Made by a program: the position numbers and the translations under genes. The notes under the pieces are model-generated. The model was not told the DNA's origin and did no database searches. It was given only the letters and a program-made list of their open reading frames with translations. Positions 37,204 to 45,200 of a DNA stretch of 64,000 nucleotides are shown here, piece after piece (the stretch's first letter is position 1; every line of letters starts with the position of its first letter). The stretch covers positions 1-64,000 of the forward strand of contig NZ_JAQUVF010000005.1 in assembly GCF_028693505.1 (NCBI RefSeq), written 5' to 3'. This DNA comes from Oscillibacter sp. (GTDB lineage: Bacteria; Bacillota; Clostridia; Oscillospirales; Oscillospiraceae).

Positions 37204-38082
37204 ATGGGAGAGGGATTGCCTTATATCATCAACGGCATCTCCGTGGGCGGCCAGTATGCCCTGATCGCCATCGGGTATACGCTGGTCTACGGTATTTTGC
37301 GGCTGATCAATTTTGCCCACGGCGACGTGTTCATGGTGGCGGGTCTTGTGATGGTTTACGCCACCAGCGCGCTGCCGCTCTATTTGGCGCTGCCGCTGGT
37401 GCTGATTGCCACGGTGCTGCTGGGCTTTGTCATCGAGCGGGTGGCCTACAAGCCGCTGCGCTCCGCGCCGCGGATGTCCTTGATGATTTCCGCCATCGGC
37501 GTGAGCTATCTGATTCAGAATCTGGCGTTTTACATTACCGGCGGCATTCCCCAGCCGGTGACCCGCCCCATTCCGTGGATTTCCGACAACGTGATGGTTT
37601 TCGGGCAATCCACCAAGCGGGTCACGCTGCTCACCCCGGTGCTGACCATTTTGCTGGTTTTGGCGCTGGTGTATCTCATCAACCACACCAAGATCGGCAT
37701 GGCCATGCGGGCTGCCGCCAAGGATTTTGAAACGGCCCAGCTCATGGGAATCCGCATCAACGCCGTGATTTCCATGACGTTTGTGATCGGCTCCTTTCTC
37801 GCGGCAGTGGGGTCCATTCTCTACTTCACCAACTACCCCTCCGTGGCCATCACCTCCGGCGGCATGCCGGGACTGAAGGCCTTCGTGGCGGCGGTGTTCG
37901 GCGGCATCGGCTCCATTCCCGGCGCTGTGGTGGGCGCGTTTATCATCGGCCTTTGCGAGGAGCTTATTAAGGGCGCGGGCTACACCACGTTTTCGGACGC
38001 GTTCACCTTTGCGCTGCTGATTGTGGTTTTGTGTGTGAAGCCCACCGGCCTGTTCGGTGAAAAAGTCACCGACAAGGTATAA
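37204..38082 (+). CDS. livH: Branched-chain amino acid-type ABC permease (LivH family)
   Basis: 292 residues, about eight membrane helices. The start LPYIINGISVGGQYALIAIGYTLVYGILRLINFAHGDVFMVAG is the classic LivH signature (GYTLVYGILRLINFAHG). The cytoplasmic coupling segment is MAMRAAAKDFETAQLMGIRINAVISMTF near residue 165, followed by GGIGSIPGAVVGAFIIGL. It forms the channel together with LivM, 12 bases downstream. GGGAGGG precedes the ATG. Confidence 0.93.
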   Translation: MGEGLPYIINGISVGGQYALIAIGYTLVYGILRLINFAHGDVFMVAGLVMVYATSALPLYLALPLVLIATVLLGFVIERVAYKPLRSAPRMSLMISAIGVSYLIQNLAFYITGGIPQPVTRPIPWISDNVMVFGQSTKRVTLLTPVLTILLVLALVYLINHTKIGMAMRAAAKDFETAQLMGIRINAVISMTFVIGSFLAAVGSILYFTNYPSVAITSGGMPGLKAFVAAVFGGIGSIPGAVVGAFIIGLCEELIKGAGYTTFSDAFTFALLIVVLCVKPTGLFGEKVTDKV

Positions 38083-38094
38083 GGAGGGAACCAT

Positions 38095-39207
38095 ATGACA
38101 ATGAAGAAAAAGAAATCCATCTTTTTGGTTGTGGTGCTGGCGGTGCTGCTGGCGGCCTGTTTGACGGTGGACGCGCTGCTGCCCGGTTATCACATTGCCG
38201 TCACGGTCATCAAAAAAGCCACGGTGTACGCGCTGGTGGCGGTTTCCATGAACCTGCTCAACGGCTTTACTGGCCTTTTCTCCCTGGGACAGGCGGGCTT
38301 TATGCTGCTGGGCGCCTACGCCTACGGCGTGCTGACCATCCCGGTGGCAAAGCGGGCCAGCGTCTATCAGTATTTTGACGGCGGCTCGATCCAGTTCTCC
38401 CTGCCGGAGAGCTGCGCCGGGATTTTGGGCGACGCGGTTGGCCCCACGGTGGGCATGCTGGCAGCTTTGCTGGTGGGCGGCGTTCTGGCGGCGCTGATGG
38501 CGTACCTCATAGGCCTTCCCGTGCTGCGGCTGAAATCCGATTATCTGGCCATTGCCACGCTGGGCTTTGCGGAGATTCTGCGGGCCTTTTTCCAGTGGAA
38601 CGCGCTGGGTCCCATCACCAACGGGTCCAACCTGCTCAAAAGCTACCCGACCTTTACCCACGCCACGCCTTACGTGCTGCTCTCGGGGGGCATGATCGCC
38701 ATCATTGTGCTCCTCATCAACTCCACCTACGGGCGGGCCTTCAAGGCCATCCGGGACGATGAGGTGGCGGCGGAGGCCATGGGCATCAATCTTGCGCGGC
38801 ATAAGCGCCTCGCGTTTGTCATCAGCTCCTTCTTTGCGGGCATCGGCGGCGGTATGATGGCCATGTATATGGGCACCATTGCCGCAGCGCCGTTCAAAAG
38901 CGCCATGACGTACGAGATTTTGCTGATCGTGGTCATCGGCGGCATCGGCTCCATCACCGGGTCCATCCTTGCAAGCTTCCTGTATATTTTCAGCTCCGAG
39001 TGGCTGCTGCGGGGCTTGGACTCCGGCACATTTTTGGGGATTTCCGCCCCGTCGCTCTTTAAAAACGGCTTCCGTATGGCGGCATTTTCCGTGATCATCA
39101 TGGCAATTGTGCTGTTTTTCCGCAAGGGCATCATGGGTGACAGAGAGCTGCCGGACCTGCTGGACAGGCGGGGGAGAAAGCACAAAAAGGAGGCCGCCGA
39201 AAAATGA
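38095..39207 (+). CDS. livM: Branched-chain amino acid-type ABC permease (LivM family)
   Basis: 370 residues, about ten membrane helices. The family pattern NLLNGFTGLFSLGQAGFMLLGAYAYG lies near residue 50, LRLKSDYLAIATLGFAEILRAFFQWN near 142, and the coupling loop GRAFKAIRDDEVAAEAMGINLARHKRLAFVISSFFAGIGGGM near 212. The C-terminus is basic (RRGRKHKKEAAEK). It overlaps livG by 4 bases (ATGA), showing tight coupling. Confidence 0.93.
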   Translation: MTMKKKKSIFLVVVLAVLLAACLTVDALLPGYHIAVTVIKKATVYALVAVSMNLLNGFTGLFSLGQAGFMLLGAYAYGVLTIPVAKRASVYQYFDGGSIQFSLPESCAGILGDAVGPTVGMLAALLVGGVLAALMAYLIGLPVLRLKSDYLAIATLGFAEILRAFFQWNALGPITNGSNLLKSYPTFTHATPYVLLSGGMIAIIVLLINSTYGRAFKAIRDDEVAAEAMGINLARHKRLAFVISSFFAGIGGGMMAMYMGTIAAAPFKSAMTYEILLIVVIGGIGSITGSILASFLYIFSSEWLLRGLDSGTFLGISAPSLFKNGFRMAAFSVIIMAIVLFFRKGIMGDRELPDLLDRRGRKHKKEAAEK

Positions 39208-40046
39208 GTGACAACATTCTGAAAGTCGAGAACGCCACCATGCAGTTTGGCGGTGTGGTGGCTGTGGACAACCTGAATCTGGAGATCAACGAAGGGGAGA
39301 TCGTGGCGCTCATCGGCCCCAACGGCGCGGGAAAGACCACGGCCTTCAACGTGGTCACGGGCGTGTATCAGCCCACCAACGGCGCGGTCTGGTTTCAGGG
39401 CAACAAGATCATTGAGAACTATCCCCAGGGGAAGATGAAAAAGCTCTATAAGGGCCAGCACGGCGGGGAGTATACCCGCGCCCTCGCCCCCACACCGGAT
39501 AAGGTCACGAAGCTGGGCATGGCCCGCACCTTCCAGAACATCCGGTTGTGGAAGTCCCAGACCGTTTTTGACAACGTGCTCATTGCCAAGCACTGCCGGG
39601 CCACCAGCAACGTGCTTTCGGCCACCTTCCGCCTAAACCGCAAGGAGGAGGCCCAGCAGCGCCAGAGCGTGGAACAGCTCCTGGAGACGGTGGGCCTTGC
39701 GGACGTGAAGAACGAACTGGCCACCTCCCTGCCTTACGGCAAGCAGCGGCGGCTGGAGATCGCCCGGGCGCTTGCCGCCGAGCCGCAGCTTTTGCTGCTG
39801 GACGAACCGGCGGCGGGCATGAATCCCCAGGAGACCGACGAGCTGACCGCCTTCATTGCGGATATCCGGAACAAATTTCATCTCACCGTGTTTCTCATCG
39901 AGCACCACATGAATCTGGTCATGCATATCTCCGACCGCATCTACGTGCTGGATTTCGGCAAGCTCATTGCCGAGGGGACCCCGGCGGAGATCCAGAACAA
40001 CAAGCGTGTCATCGACGCGTATCTGGGGGTGGCGGAAGATGCTTAA
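39204..40046 (+). CDS. livG: Branched-chain amino acid-type ABC transporter ATPase (LivG family)
   Basis: 280 residues. Walker A GPNGAGKTTAFN near residue 38, Q-loop region MARTFQNIRLWKSQTVFDNV near 108, a slightly divergent signature LPYGKQRRLEIARALA near 177, Walker B LLLLDEPAAGMNPQE near 200, and H-loop LIEHHMNLVMHISDRIYVLDFG near 232, the EHHM motif being typical of LivG. It overlaps the livM stop and the livF start, so the four genes form one compact unit. Confidence 0.94.
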   Translation: MSDNILKVENATMQFGGVVAVDNLNLEINEGEIVALIGPNGAGKTTAFNVVTGVYQPTNGAVWFQGNKIIENYPQGKMKKLYKGQHGGEYTRALAPTPDKVTKLGMARTFQNIRLWKSQTVFDNVLIAKHCRATSNVLSATFRLNRKEEAQQRQSVEQLLETVGLADVKNELATSLPYGKQRRLEIARALAAEPQLLLLDEPAAGMNPQETDELTAFIADIRNKFHLTVFLIEHHMNLVMHISDRIYVLDFGKLIAEGTPAEIQNNKRVIDAYLGVAEDA

Positions 40047-40749
40047 GATTGAAAACCTGCATGTGGCCTACGGCGGCATTCAGGCCCTGCGCGGCATCTC
40101 ACTGGAGGTGCCGGACGGAAAGATCGTGACGCTCATCGGCGCCAACGGCGCGGGAAAATCCACAACGCTGCGCACCATCACCGGACTGGTAAAGGCCGCC
40201 TCCGGGTCCATCCGGTGGAACGACGAGGAACTGCTGGGAAAGCCCGTCGACCGCATCATCAGCGCGGGAATCGCCATGAGCCCTGAGGGTCGGCGGGTAT
40301 TTCCCGATATGACGGTTTTGGAAAACCTGAAGATTGGCGCCTATCTCCGGCGGAACAAGGCGGAGATCGAAACGGACATCCAGTGGGTGTACCAGCTCTT
40401 CCCTCGGCTGAAGGAGCGCAGCTGGCAGCTCTCCGGTACGCTCTCTGGCGGCGAGCAGCAAATGCTGGCCGTGGGCCGGGCGCTGATGTCCCGCCCCAAG
40501 CTGATGATGCTGGACGAACCCTCCCTGGGCCTTGCGCCGCTGGTGGTGCAGGATATCTTTTCCATCATCCGGGAGATCAACCATCAGGGCGTCACCGTAT
40601 TGCTCATCGAGCAAAACGCCAACATGGCCTTGAAAATCGCGGACCTTGCGTATGTGCTGGAAACCGGCAACATTACCCTCTCCGGCACCGGCGCGGAGCT
40701 GCTGGCAAACGAAAAAGTCAAAGAGGCCTATCTGGGGAAAAACAACTGA
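40039..40749 (+). CDS. livF: Branched-chain amino acid-type ABC transporter ATPase (LivF family)
   Basis: 236 residues from the ATG at 40039, which overlaps the livG stop by 8 bases; this start gives the typical LivF N-terminus MLKIENLHVAYGGIQALRGISLEV. Walker A GANGAGKSTTLRTI near residue 35, the LivF-specific GIAMSPEGRRVFPDMTVLENL near 76, signature LSGGEQQMLAVGRAL near 136, Walker B LMMLDEPSLGLAP near 156, and H-loop LLIEQNANMAL near 189 are all present. It pairs with LivG to power the importer. Confidence 0.94.
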   Translation: MLKIENLHVAYGGIQALRGISLEVPDGKIVTLIGANGAGKSTTLRTITGLVKAASGSIRWNDEELLGKPVDRIISAGIAMSPEGRRVFPDMTVLENLKIGAYLRRNKAEIETDIQWVYQLFPRLKERSWQLSGTLSGGEQQMLAVGRALMSRPKLMMLDEPSLGLAPLVVQDIFSIIREINHQGVTVLLIEQNANMALKIADLAYVLETGNITLSGTGAELLANEKVKEAYLGKNN

Positions 40750-40750
40750 G

Positions 40751-40783
40751 AAAGCAGGGAGAGGCACCGCCTCTCCCTGCTTT
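40751..40783 (+). terminator. Terminator after the livJHMGF-type operon
   Basis: Perfect 14-bp stem AAAGCAGGGAGAGG/CCTCTCCCTGCTTT with loop CACCG, directly after the livF stop. Confidence 0.82.
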
Positions 40784-41094
40784 GCTGTTGATATGACTTT
40801 TTGCGACTATTGGGATTGAAATTCTTTAGATGCTGTGATACTATATTAGATATTGCGGTACTATAAGAGATTTTTTTGTAAAATTTCTCTTATAAAACCC
40901 TCTCCTGCGAAAAAACTTGATTTTTGTTTTTGCAAAAAAGTTTGATTATTTTGATTACTTTTCATGAAATATTATTTTTTGGAGCTGAAAAGTGAGAAAA
41001 ATTTGAATTGATATTATTTTGCATGAAAAAATCGGGTTTTTATATCCGAAAGAAAGGCGGCGACCGGAGCGGTTACCGTGTTGGGTACAAATTG
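40784..41094 (+). other. AT-rich region upstream of the AraC-type regulator
   Basis: Around 310 AT-rich bases. An inverted repeat TATAAGAGA (40862-40870)/TCTCTTATA (40886-40894) is flanked by partial copies of the sequence TACTATA, which appears at about 40839 and 40859. These may be regulator sites. The AraC reading frame is open from 41008, so part of this stretch could be coding if the regulator starts at the ATG at 41023. Confidence 0.4.
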
Positions 41095-42018
41095 ATGGCA
41101 CAAGAATTGAATCCCACTGCGTTTTCGAGCAATGCCGCACATTTTTCCAATAATACGGACCAGTTCGGCTTTGATGCGGAGCTGCATCAAACCGGAAAAA
41201 ACAAGGCGCCGCTGTTCCATTTTCACGATTTTTATGAGTTTGCCATTTACTTGGGGAAAGAACCCGCCAAATTCCGGCTGCTGGATCAGGAGTATGAGGT
41301 CAACTTCGGGGACATCGTGCGCTGCGATTTGATGGACGAGCACGTCTGGCTGGTGCGGGACAACGACGCCCATATGCGCTTTTGCGTGGGGCTGACCTTT
41401 AATTTTGTCATGTCCTGCTCCACAAAGACGGACAACCTCATCCAGATTTTCAGCCGGAACGGCAGCGGCTATCCGGTCCTTCATCTCGGCTCTTTGGATA
41501 TCCACAAGTACATCGACCTCATCAACGCCTTTCAGGACTGCTCTCTGGAGCATGGGAAGATGGTGTTCCAGCTGGGGATTCTCCACCAGATGCTGGCCTA
41601 CCTGCAGGATGATTTCCTGCGGTTCAACAGCGGCGGCGCGCCGCTGACCCGGCAGGACAATCTGGTTTGCGAGCTGATCAATTACATCAATCTGCACATT
41701 GGCGAGGACCTGAGCCTCAAGACCCTGGGGCGCATGACCAACTATAACCCCACCTACCTCTCCCGCACCTTTAAAAACATCACCCGCAGCACGCTCAAGC
41801 TGTATATTGATGAAAAGCGGATCAACACCGCCACGCTGCTGATGGGCAAGGGCACGCCGCTGACGGAGATCGCCGTTGAGGTGGGCTTTCAGAATTACTG
41901 TACATTTTACAACACCTTCAGGCGAATTATGGGCGTCAGCCCGGAGAGCTATGCCAAGACCCGGGAAGAGGGCGAAAAGGACAACCGCCGTCTGGTGACC
42001 TGGCAGGAAAACGGCTGA
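41095..42018 (+). CDS. AraC-family transcriptional regulator with cupin sensor domain
   Basis: 307 residues from the ATG at 41095; an ATG at 41023 is in frame and neither has a clear ribosome binding site, so the start is uncertain. The N-terminal half looks like a cupin sensor (APLFHFHDFYEFAIYLGKEPAKFRLLDQEYEVNFGDIV). The C-terminal 110 residues contain two helix-turn-helix units of the AraC/XylS type: EDLSLKTLGRMTNYNPTYLSRTFKNITRSTLKLYIDEKRI and TPLTEIAVEVGFQNYCTFYNTFRRIMGVSPESYAK. Such proteins usually activate carbohydrate genes. The only near downstream gene is an esterase 43 bases away, the likely target or partner. Confidence 0.88.
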   Translation: MAQELNPTAFSSNAAHFSNNTDQFGFDAELHQTGKNKAPLFHFHDFYEFAIYLGKEPAKFRLLDQEYEVNFGDIVRCDLMDEHVWLVRDNDAHMRFCVGLTFNFVMSCSTKTDNLIQIFSRNGSGYPVLHLGSLDIHKYIDLINAFQDCSLEHGKMVFQLGILHQMLAYLQDDFLRFNSGGAPLTRQDNLVCELINYINLHIGEDLSLKTLGRMTNYNPTYLSRTFKNITRSTLKLYIDEKRINTATLLMGKGTPLTEIAVEVGFQNYCTFYNTFRRIMGVSPESYAKTREEGEKDNRRLVTWQENG

Positions 42019-42061
42019 AACAGCAGCGCGGCACATTGAATGAAAAGAAGGAGACTTTGCA

Positions 42062-42877
42062 ATGGCGGTTTTGAATCTGGATCTCTACTCTTACGAGCTG
42101 GCAATGAACACGCAGGTGACCATGCTGCTGCCGGAACGGCGGGGCGTGCCCCACGAGAGCCGCGACGGCGCGCCCTATTTCGTGCTCTACCTGCTGCACG
42201 GTCACGGGCAGGATCACACCAGCTGGCTCCGACTGACCCGGCTGGAGTCCTATCTCCAAAACACGGATGTGATCGTGGTCATGCCAAACGGCGGGCGGGG
42301 CTGCTATGTGGACGGCGCGCAGACCCACCGGTACGGCACCTATCTCACAAAGGAACTGCCGCTGGCGCTGAAGAACTGGTTTCACATCTCGCCAAAGCGG
42401 GAAGAGACCTTTATCGCGGGCATGTCCATGGGCGGTTACGGCGCGCTGCGAGCCGCCCTGAGCTGCCCGGAACAGTACGGAGCCGCCGCAGGTCTTTCCA
42501 CCGCTGTGCGGATGGACAGGCTGACGGAGCTGCCCCCAAGCGCGGCGGACAAGGGCCTTGCCATCCCCACGCTTTCGGAGGTGGGGGAAAACCTCCATCG
42601 TGTGTTTGGGACGCCCGCCGACTATGAGTCCACGGACTTCAGCCTGAAAAAGCTGGCCCGCCGGCTCAACGACGCCGCTGCCCCCGCCCCCCGGCTGATG
42701 CAGCTTTGCGGAGACGACGATCCGCTTCTTGCGGACAACGAGGACTTCGCGGCGTTTATCAAGGCGGAATGCCCCCGCCTTTCCCACACCTTTCACGTCA
42801 CCCCCGGCATCCATGATTTTGACTTTTGGGACCGGGAGATCCGCACGGCCCTGCAATTTTTCGGTCTGCTGCCCTGA
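42062..42877 (+). CDS. Alpha/beta-hydrolase esterase (tributyrin esterase/FrmB-like)
   Basis: 271 residues. The nucleophile elbow GMSMGGYGALRAAL lies near residue 120, with YLLHGHGQDHTSWLRLT near 42 forming the oxyanion region and DDDPLL and GIHDFDFWDREI towards the end supplying the likely Asp and His. The family (putative esterase, EstA/FrmB) hydrolyses short-chain acyl esters, including acetyl groups on sugars or S-formylglutathione. There is no signal peptide, so it acts in the cytoplasm. Preceded by an AraC-type regulator and followed by a strong terminator. Substrate is unknown. Confidence 0.87.
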   Translation: MAVLNLDLYSYELAMNTQVTMLLPERRGVPHESRDGAPYFVLYLLHGHGQDHTSWLRLTRLESYLQNTDVIVVMPNGGRGCYVDGAQTHRYGTYLTKELPLALKNWFHISPKREETFIAGMSMGGYGALRAALSCPEQYGAAAGLSTAVRMDRLTELPPSAADKGLAIPTLSEVGENLHRVFGTPADYESTDFSLKKLARRLNDAAAPAPRLMQLCGDDDPLLADNEDFAAFIKAECPRLSHTFHVTPGIHDFDFWDREIRTALQFFGLLP

Positions 42878-42906
42878 GTGGGGAGCGAAAACAGGAACCA
42901 TTACAG

Positions 42907-42953
42907 AAAAAGCGCCCGGCGGGCCGTGCAAACGGCCTGCCCGGGCGCTTTTT
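42907..42953 (+). terminator. Terminator after the esterase gene
   Basis: Long hairpin beginning AAAAAGCGCCCGG and ending CCGGGCGCTTTTTT, with an inner GGCCGT/ACGGCC stem, 29 bases after the esterase stop and with a six-T tail. Confidence 0.85.
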
Positions 42954-43052
42954 TCAGCCCGCGCTTTCAAGCTCCATTGGCTTTTTGAGTCAGGCGCACC
43001 CTGCCGCCACGCGCATTCATAAAATATTAACAGTTCTTGACGAAAAAATCGA

Positions 43053-43081
43053 TTGACAGGCGGCGCTCTTCTGCCTATAAT
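43053..43081 (+). promoter_or_regulatory. Consensus promoter of the tetR-RND operon
   Basis: Perfect TTGACA (43053-43058), 17-base spacer, perfect TATAAT (43076-43081). It is one of the strongest promoters in the window and needs a repressor to be silent, which matches the operators just downstream. Confidence 0.85.
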
Positions 43082-43084
43082 CAA

Positions 43085-43115
43085 TGACATGTTGTCACAA
43101 AATGACACCCTGTCA
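43085..43115. promoter_or_regulatory. Two tandem TetR-type operators
   Basis: TGACA-TGT-TGTCA (43085-43097) and TGACA-CCC-TGTCA (43103-43115) are perfect 5-bp dyads with 3-base centres, 18 bases apart centre to centre. They cover the expected transcription start of the operon and lie before the tetR ATG, the usual place for TetR autorepression. Confidence 0.75.
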
Positions 43116-43154
43116 TAAACTGGCAGGCACGGATTTTTGTGGAAGGGGGATTCC

Positions 43155-43772
43155 ATGTGTAAGGAAACGTTTTTGCGGCTTCCGGAAGAAAAACGGGAGC
43201 GCTTTTTAGACGCGGCGTGGGCGGAGTTCACCGAGGTGAAGTTTGCGGAGGTTTCCATCAATCAGATCGTCCGGCGGGCAGGGGTTCCCCGGGGGAGCTT
43301 CTATCAGTACTTTGCGGACAAAGCGGATTTGTTCGGCTATTTGCTGGGCGCTGTGCGGGACCGCTTTACGGAGAATTACCGGGAGATTCTGAAAGCGTGC
43401 GGGGGAAACCTTTTTGAGACCCAGATCCGCTGCTTTGACGTGTTTTCAAAGCGGGAGCGAGAGGCCACGGAGCCGATGCTGGAGCGCTGCATCCAGATCA
43501 TGCGGATCAACCCGGGGATGGATGTGCGCAAGCTGATGCCGCATATGCCCGCATCGGTGCTGCTGGAAAAAGTGCAGACGGAGCTGGATCTCACCGCGTT
43601 TCGCCGGAGGGACCCGGAATTTATCTGGCAGGTATTCAATCTCACGCTGCTGGCGCTGGGGTCCTCGCTGATGGACAGTCTGGTCTGCCCGGAACGCGAG
43701 GCAGAGTATCGCCAGCGGCTGCTGAGCCATCTGGAAATCATTCAGCACGGCGCGCTGGACGCGGCGGACTGA
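43155..43772 (+). CDS. TetR-family transcriptional regulator
   Basis: 205 residues from the ATG at 43155 (GGAAGGGGG upstream). The N-terminal DNA-binding domain reads KRERFLDAAWAEFTEVKFAEVSINQIVRRAGVPRGSFYQYFADKADLFGYLL, a standard TetR helix-turn-helix; the remaining helices form a ligand-binding domain without recognisable specificity. The gene is first in an operon with a TolC-like protein, an adaptor and an RND pump, downstream of a consensus promoter with two dyad operators. It most likely represses the pump until a toxic ligand binds. Confidence 0.92.
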   Translation: MCKETFLRLPEEKRERFLDAAWAEFTEVKFAEVSINQIVRRAGVPRGSFYQYFADKADLFGYLLGAVRDRFTENYREILKACGGNLFETQIRCFDVFSKREREATEPMLERCIQIMRINPGMDVRKLMPHMPASVLLEKVQTELDLTAFRRRDPEFIWQVFNLTLLALGSSLMDSLVCPEREAEYRQRLLSHLEIIQHGALDAAD

Positions 43773-43796
43773 CAGGAGACATAGGAGGAAAAGTCC

Positions 43797-45182
43797 ATGA
43801 AACAACGAATTTTTGCCCTGCTGCTGGCGCTGGCGCTGGGGCTGTCGCTGTGCGGGGTGTCCGCGCTGGCAGAAGAAGCGAGCGGCGCAGCCCCGGCGGC
43901 GGAGACGGCCAGCGCCGCCGATGCCCAGACCGAGGACGCCGCCCAGACCGGAGAGACCGCCGGAACCGCAGAGACGGCGGAAGCCGGAGAGAACGCCGAG
44001 ACCACGCTGGCAGGGCCGGACGCAGAAAAGGCGGAGACCGGGGAGTCTCTGACGGACGCGGTGACCATCGCGCCGGACGCGGTGGGCACGCTGAGCTTTG
44101 CGAATTTGGAGCGGCGCATCCGGGAGAACAACTTGCAGCTCTTGGCGCTGGAAGAGAGCATCCGGTTTCTCGCGGACATGGATTACGACGATCTTTCGGA
44201 GCAACTGCGGGACCAGATCAGCAACATCGGCAAGGCCAAACACTTCCTGACGCTCTCACAGCAGGGGGATTCCTATACATATGAACAGCTCCAGCAGGCT
44301 ACCACGGCCCTGCGGGACCAGCTGGACGACATTAAAGACGGGAAGCTCCAAAAGGACAACGCCGCCACAAAGCGGCAGCTGGAAAATTTGCAGGACCAGA
44401 TCGTCATGGGCGGCGAAAAGCTGTATGTGGCGCTGCTGGCCATGGACACCCAGGAATCCGCGCTGGAGCGCCAGCTGGCGGCCCTCAACCGTACCGTGGA
44501 GGAGATGGAGCTGCGCTACCGGCTGGGGCAGGTCTCCGCGCTGACGCTGGAGCAGACCAAGGCGGGGCGGAGTGCGCTGGTGAGCGGGCTTGACACGCTT
44601 TCCATGAACATCCAAAACTACAAATTGCAGCTGGAGCTGCTGATCGGCGCGGACCAGACCGGGACCATCAAGCTGGGCGCGATTCCGGCGGTGACGCAAG
44701 CGCAGCTGGGGGCCATGGACCGGGAGAAGGACTTGGCGGCGGCCAAGGAGAAAAGCTACGAGATGCTCGCGGCTTCCAAGACGCTGGAGGACGCAAAGAA
44801 GTCCTACGACGACGTGGGCGTGGACACCGGATACCGGGAAAGCAAGCTGGAGTTCCGGCAGGCGAAAAGCGCCTGGCAGGCCGCCCAGTACACCTACAAC
44901 GCCGCGGTGCAGGACTACGAGCTGCGCTTTGGCACGCTGTATGCCCAGGTGCTGGATTACCGGCAGATTCTAAGCGCGGCGCAGGTATCTCTTTCGTGCG
45001 AACAGAGCGCCTACGCGGCGAAAGAATTGAAATACCAGCAGGGTGCCCTGTCGCAAAACGCACTGCTGGACGCCAAGGATACTCTGCGCGCGGCGGAGAA
45101 AAAGGTCAGCGGCGCGTCCGACGACCTCTTTTCCGCGTACAACAGCTACTGCTGGGCCGTGCAGCACGGCATCCTGAACTAA
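43797..45182 (+). CDS. TolC-like (OEP family) protein with an acidic low-complexity linker
   Basis: 461 residues. Signal peptide MKQRIFALLLALALGLSLCGVSALA, then about 50 residues rich in Ala, Glu, Thr and Gly (about 26-78), then a mostly helical body with long heptad-like stretches: LSFANLERRIRENNLQLLALEES near residue 95, the repeated pattern LRYRLGQVSALTLEQTKAG near 238 and ELKYQQGALSQNALLDAKDTLRAAE near 405. The two YrxGqvs.l-type repeats are the outer membrane efflux protein hallmark. It stands between tetR and the adaptor, so it should be the third component of the pump. In a single-membrane bacterium it would sit in the wall rather than an outer membrane. Family assignment by pattern, moderately sure. 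Confidence 0.75.
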   Translation: MKQRIFALLLALALGLSLCGVSALAEEASGAAPAAETASAADAQTEDAAQTGETAGTAETAEAGENAETTLAGPDAEKAETGESLTDAVTIAPDAVGTLSFANLERRIRENNLQLLALEESIRFLADMDYDDLSEQLRDQISNIGKAKHFLTLSQQGDSYTYEQLQQATTALRDQLDDIKDGKLQKDNAATKRQLENLQDQIVMGGEKLYVALLAMDTQESALERQLAALNRTVEEMELRYRLGQVSALTLEQTKAGRSALVSGLDTLSMNIQNYKLQLELLIGADQTGTIKLGAIPAVTQAQLGAMDREKDLAAAKEKSYEMLAASKTLEDAKKSYDDVGVDTGYRESKLEFRQAKSAWQAAQYTYNAAVQDYELRFGTLYAQVLDYRQILSAAQVSLSCEQSAYAAKELKYQQGALSQNALLDAKDTLRAAEKKVSGASDDLFSAYNSYCWAVQHGILN

Positions 45183-45200
45183 TAAGAGGAGCGATATTTC

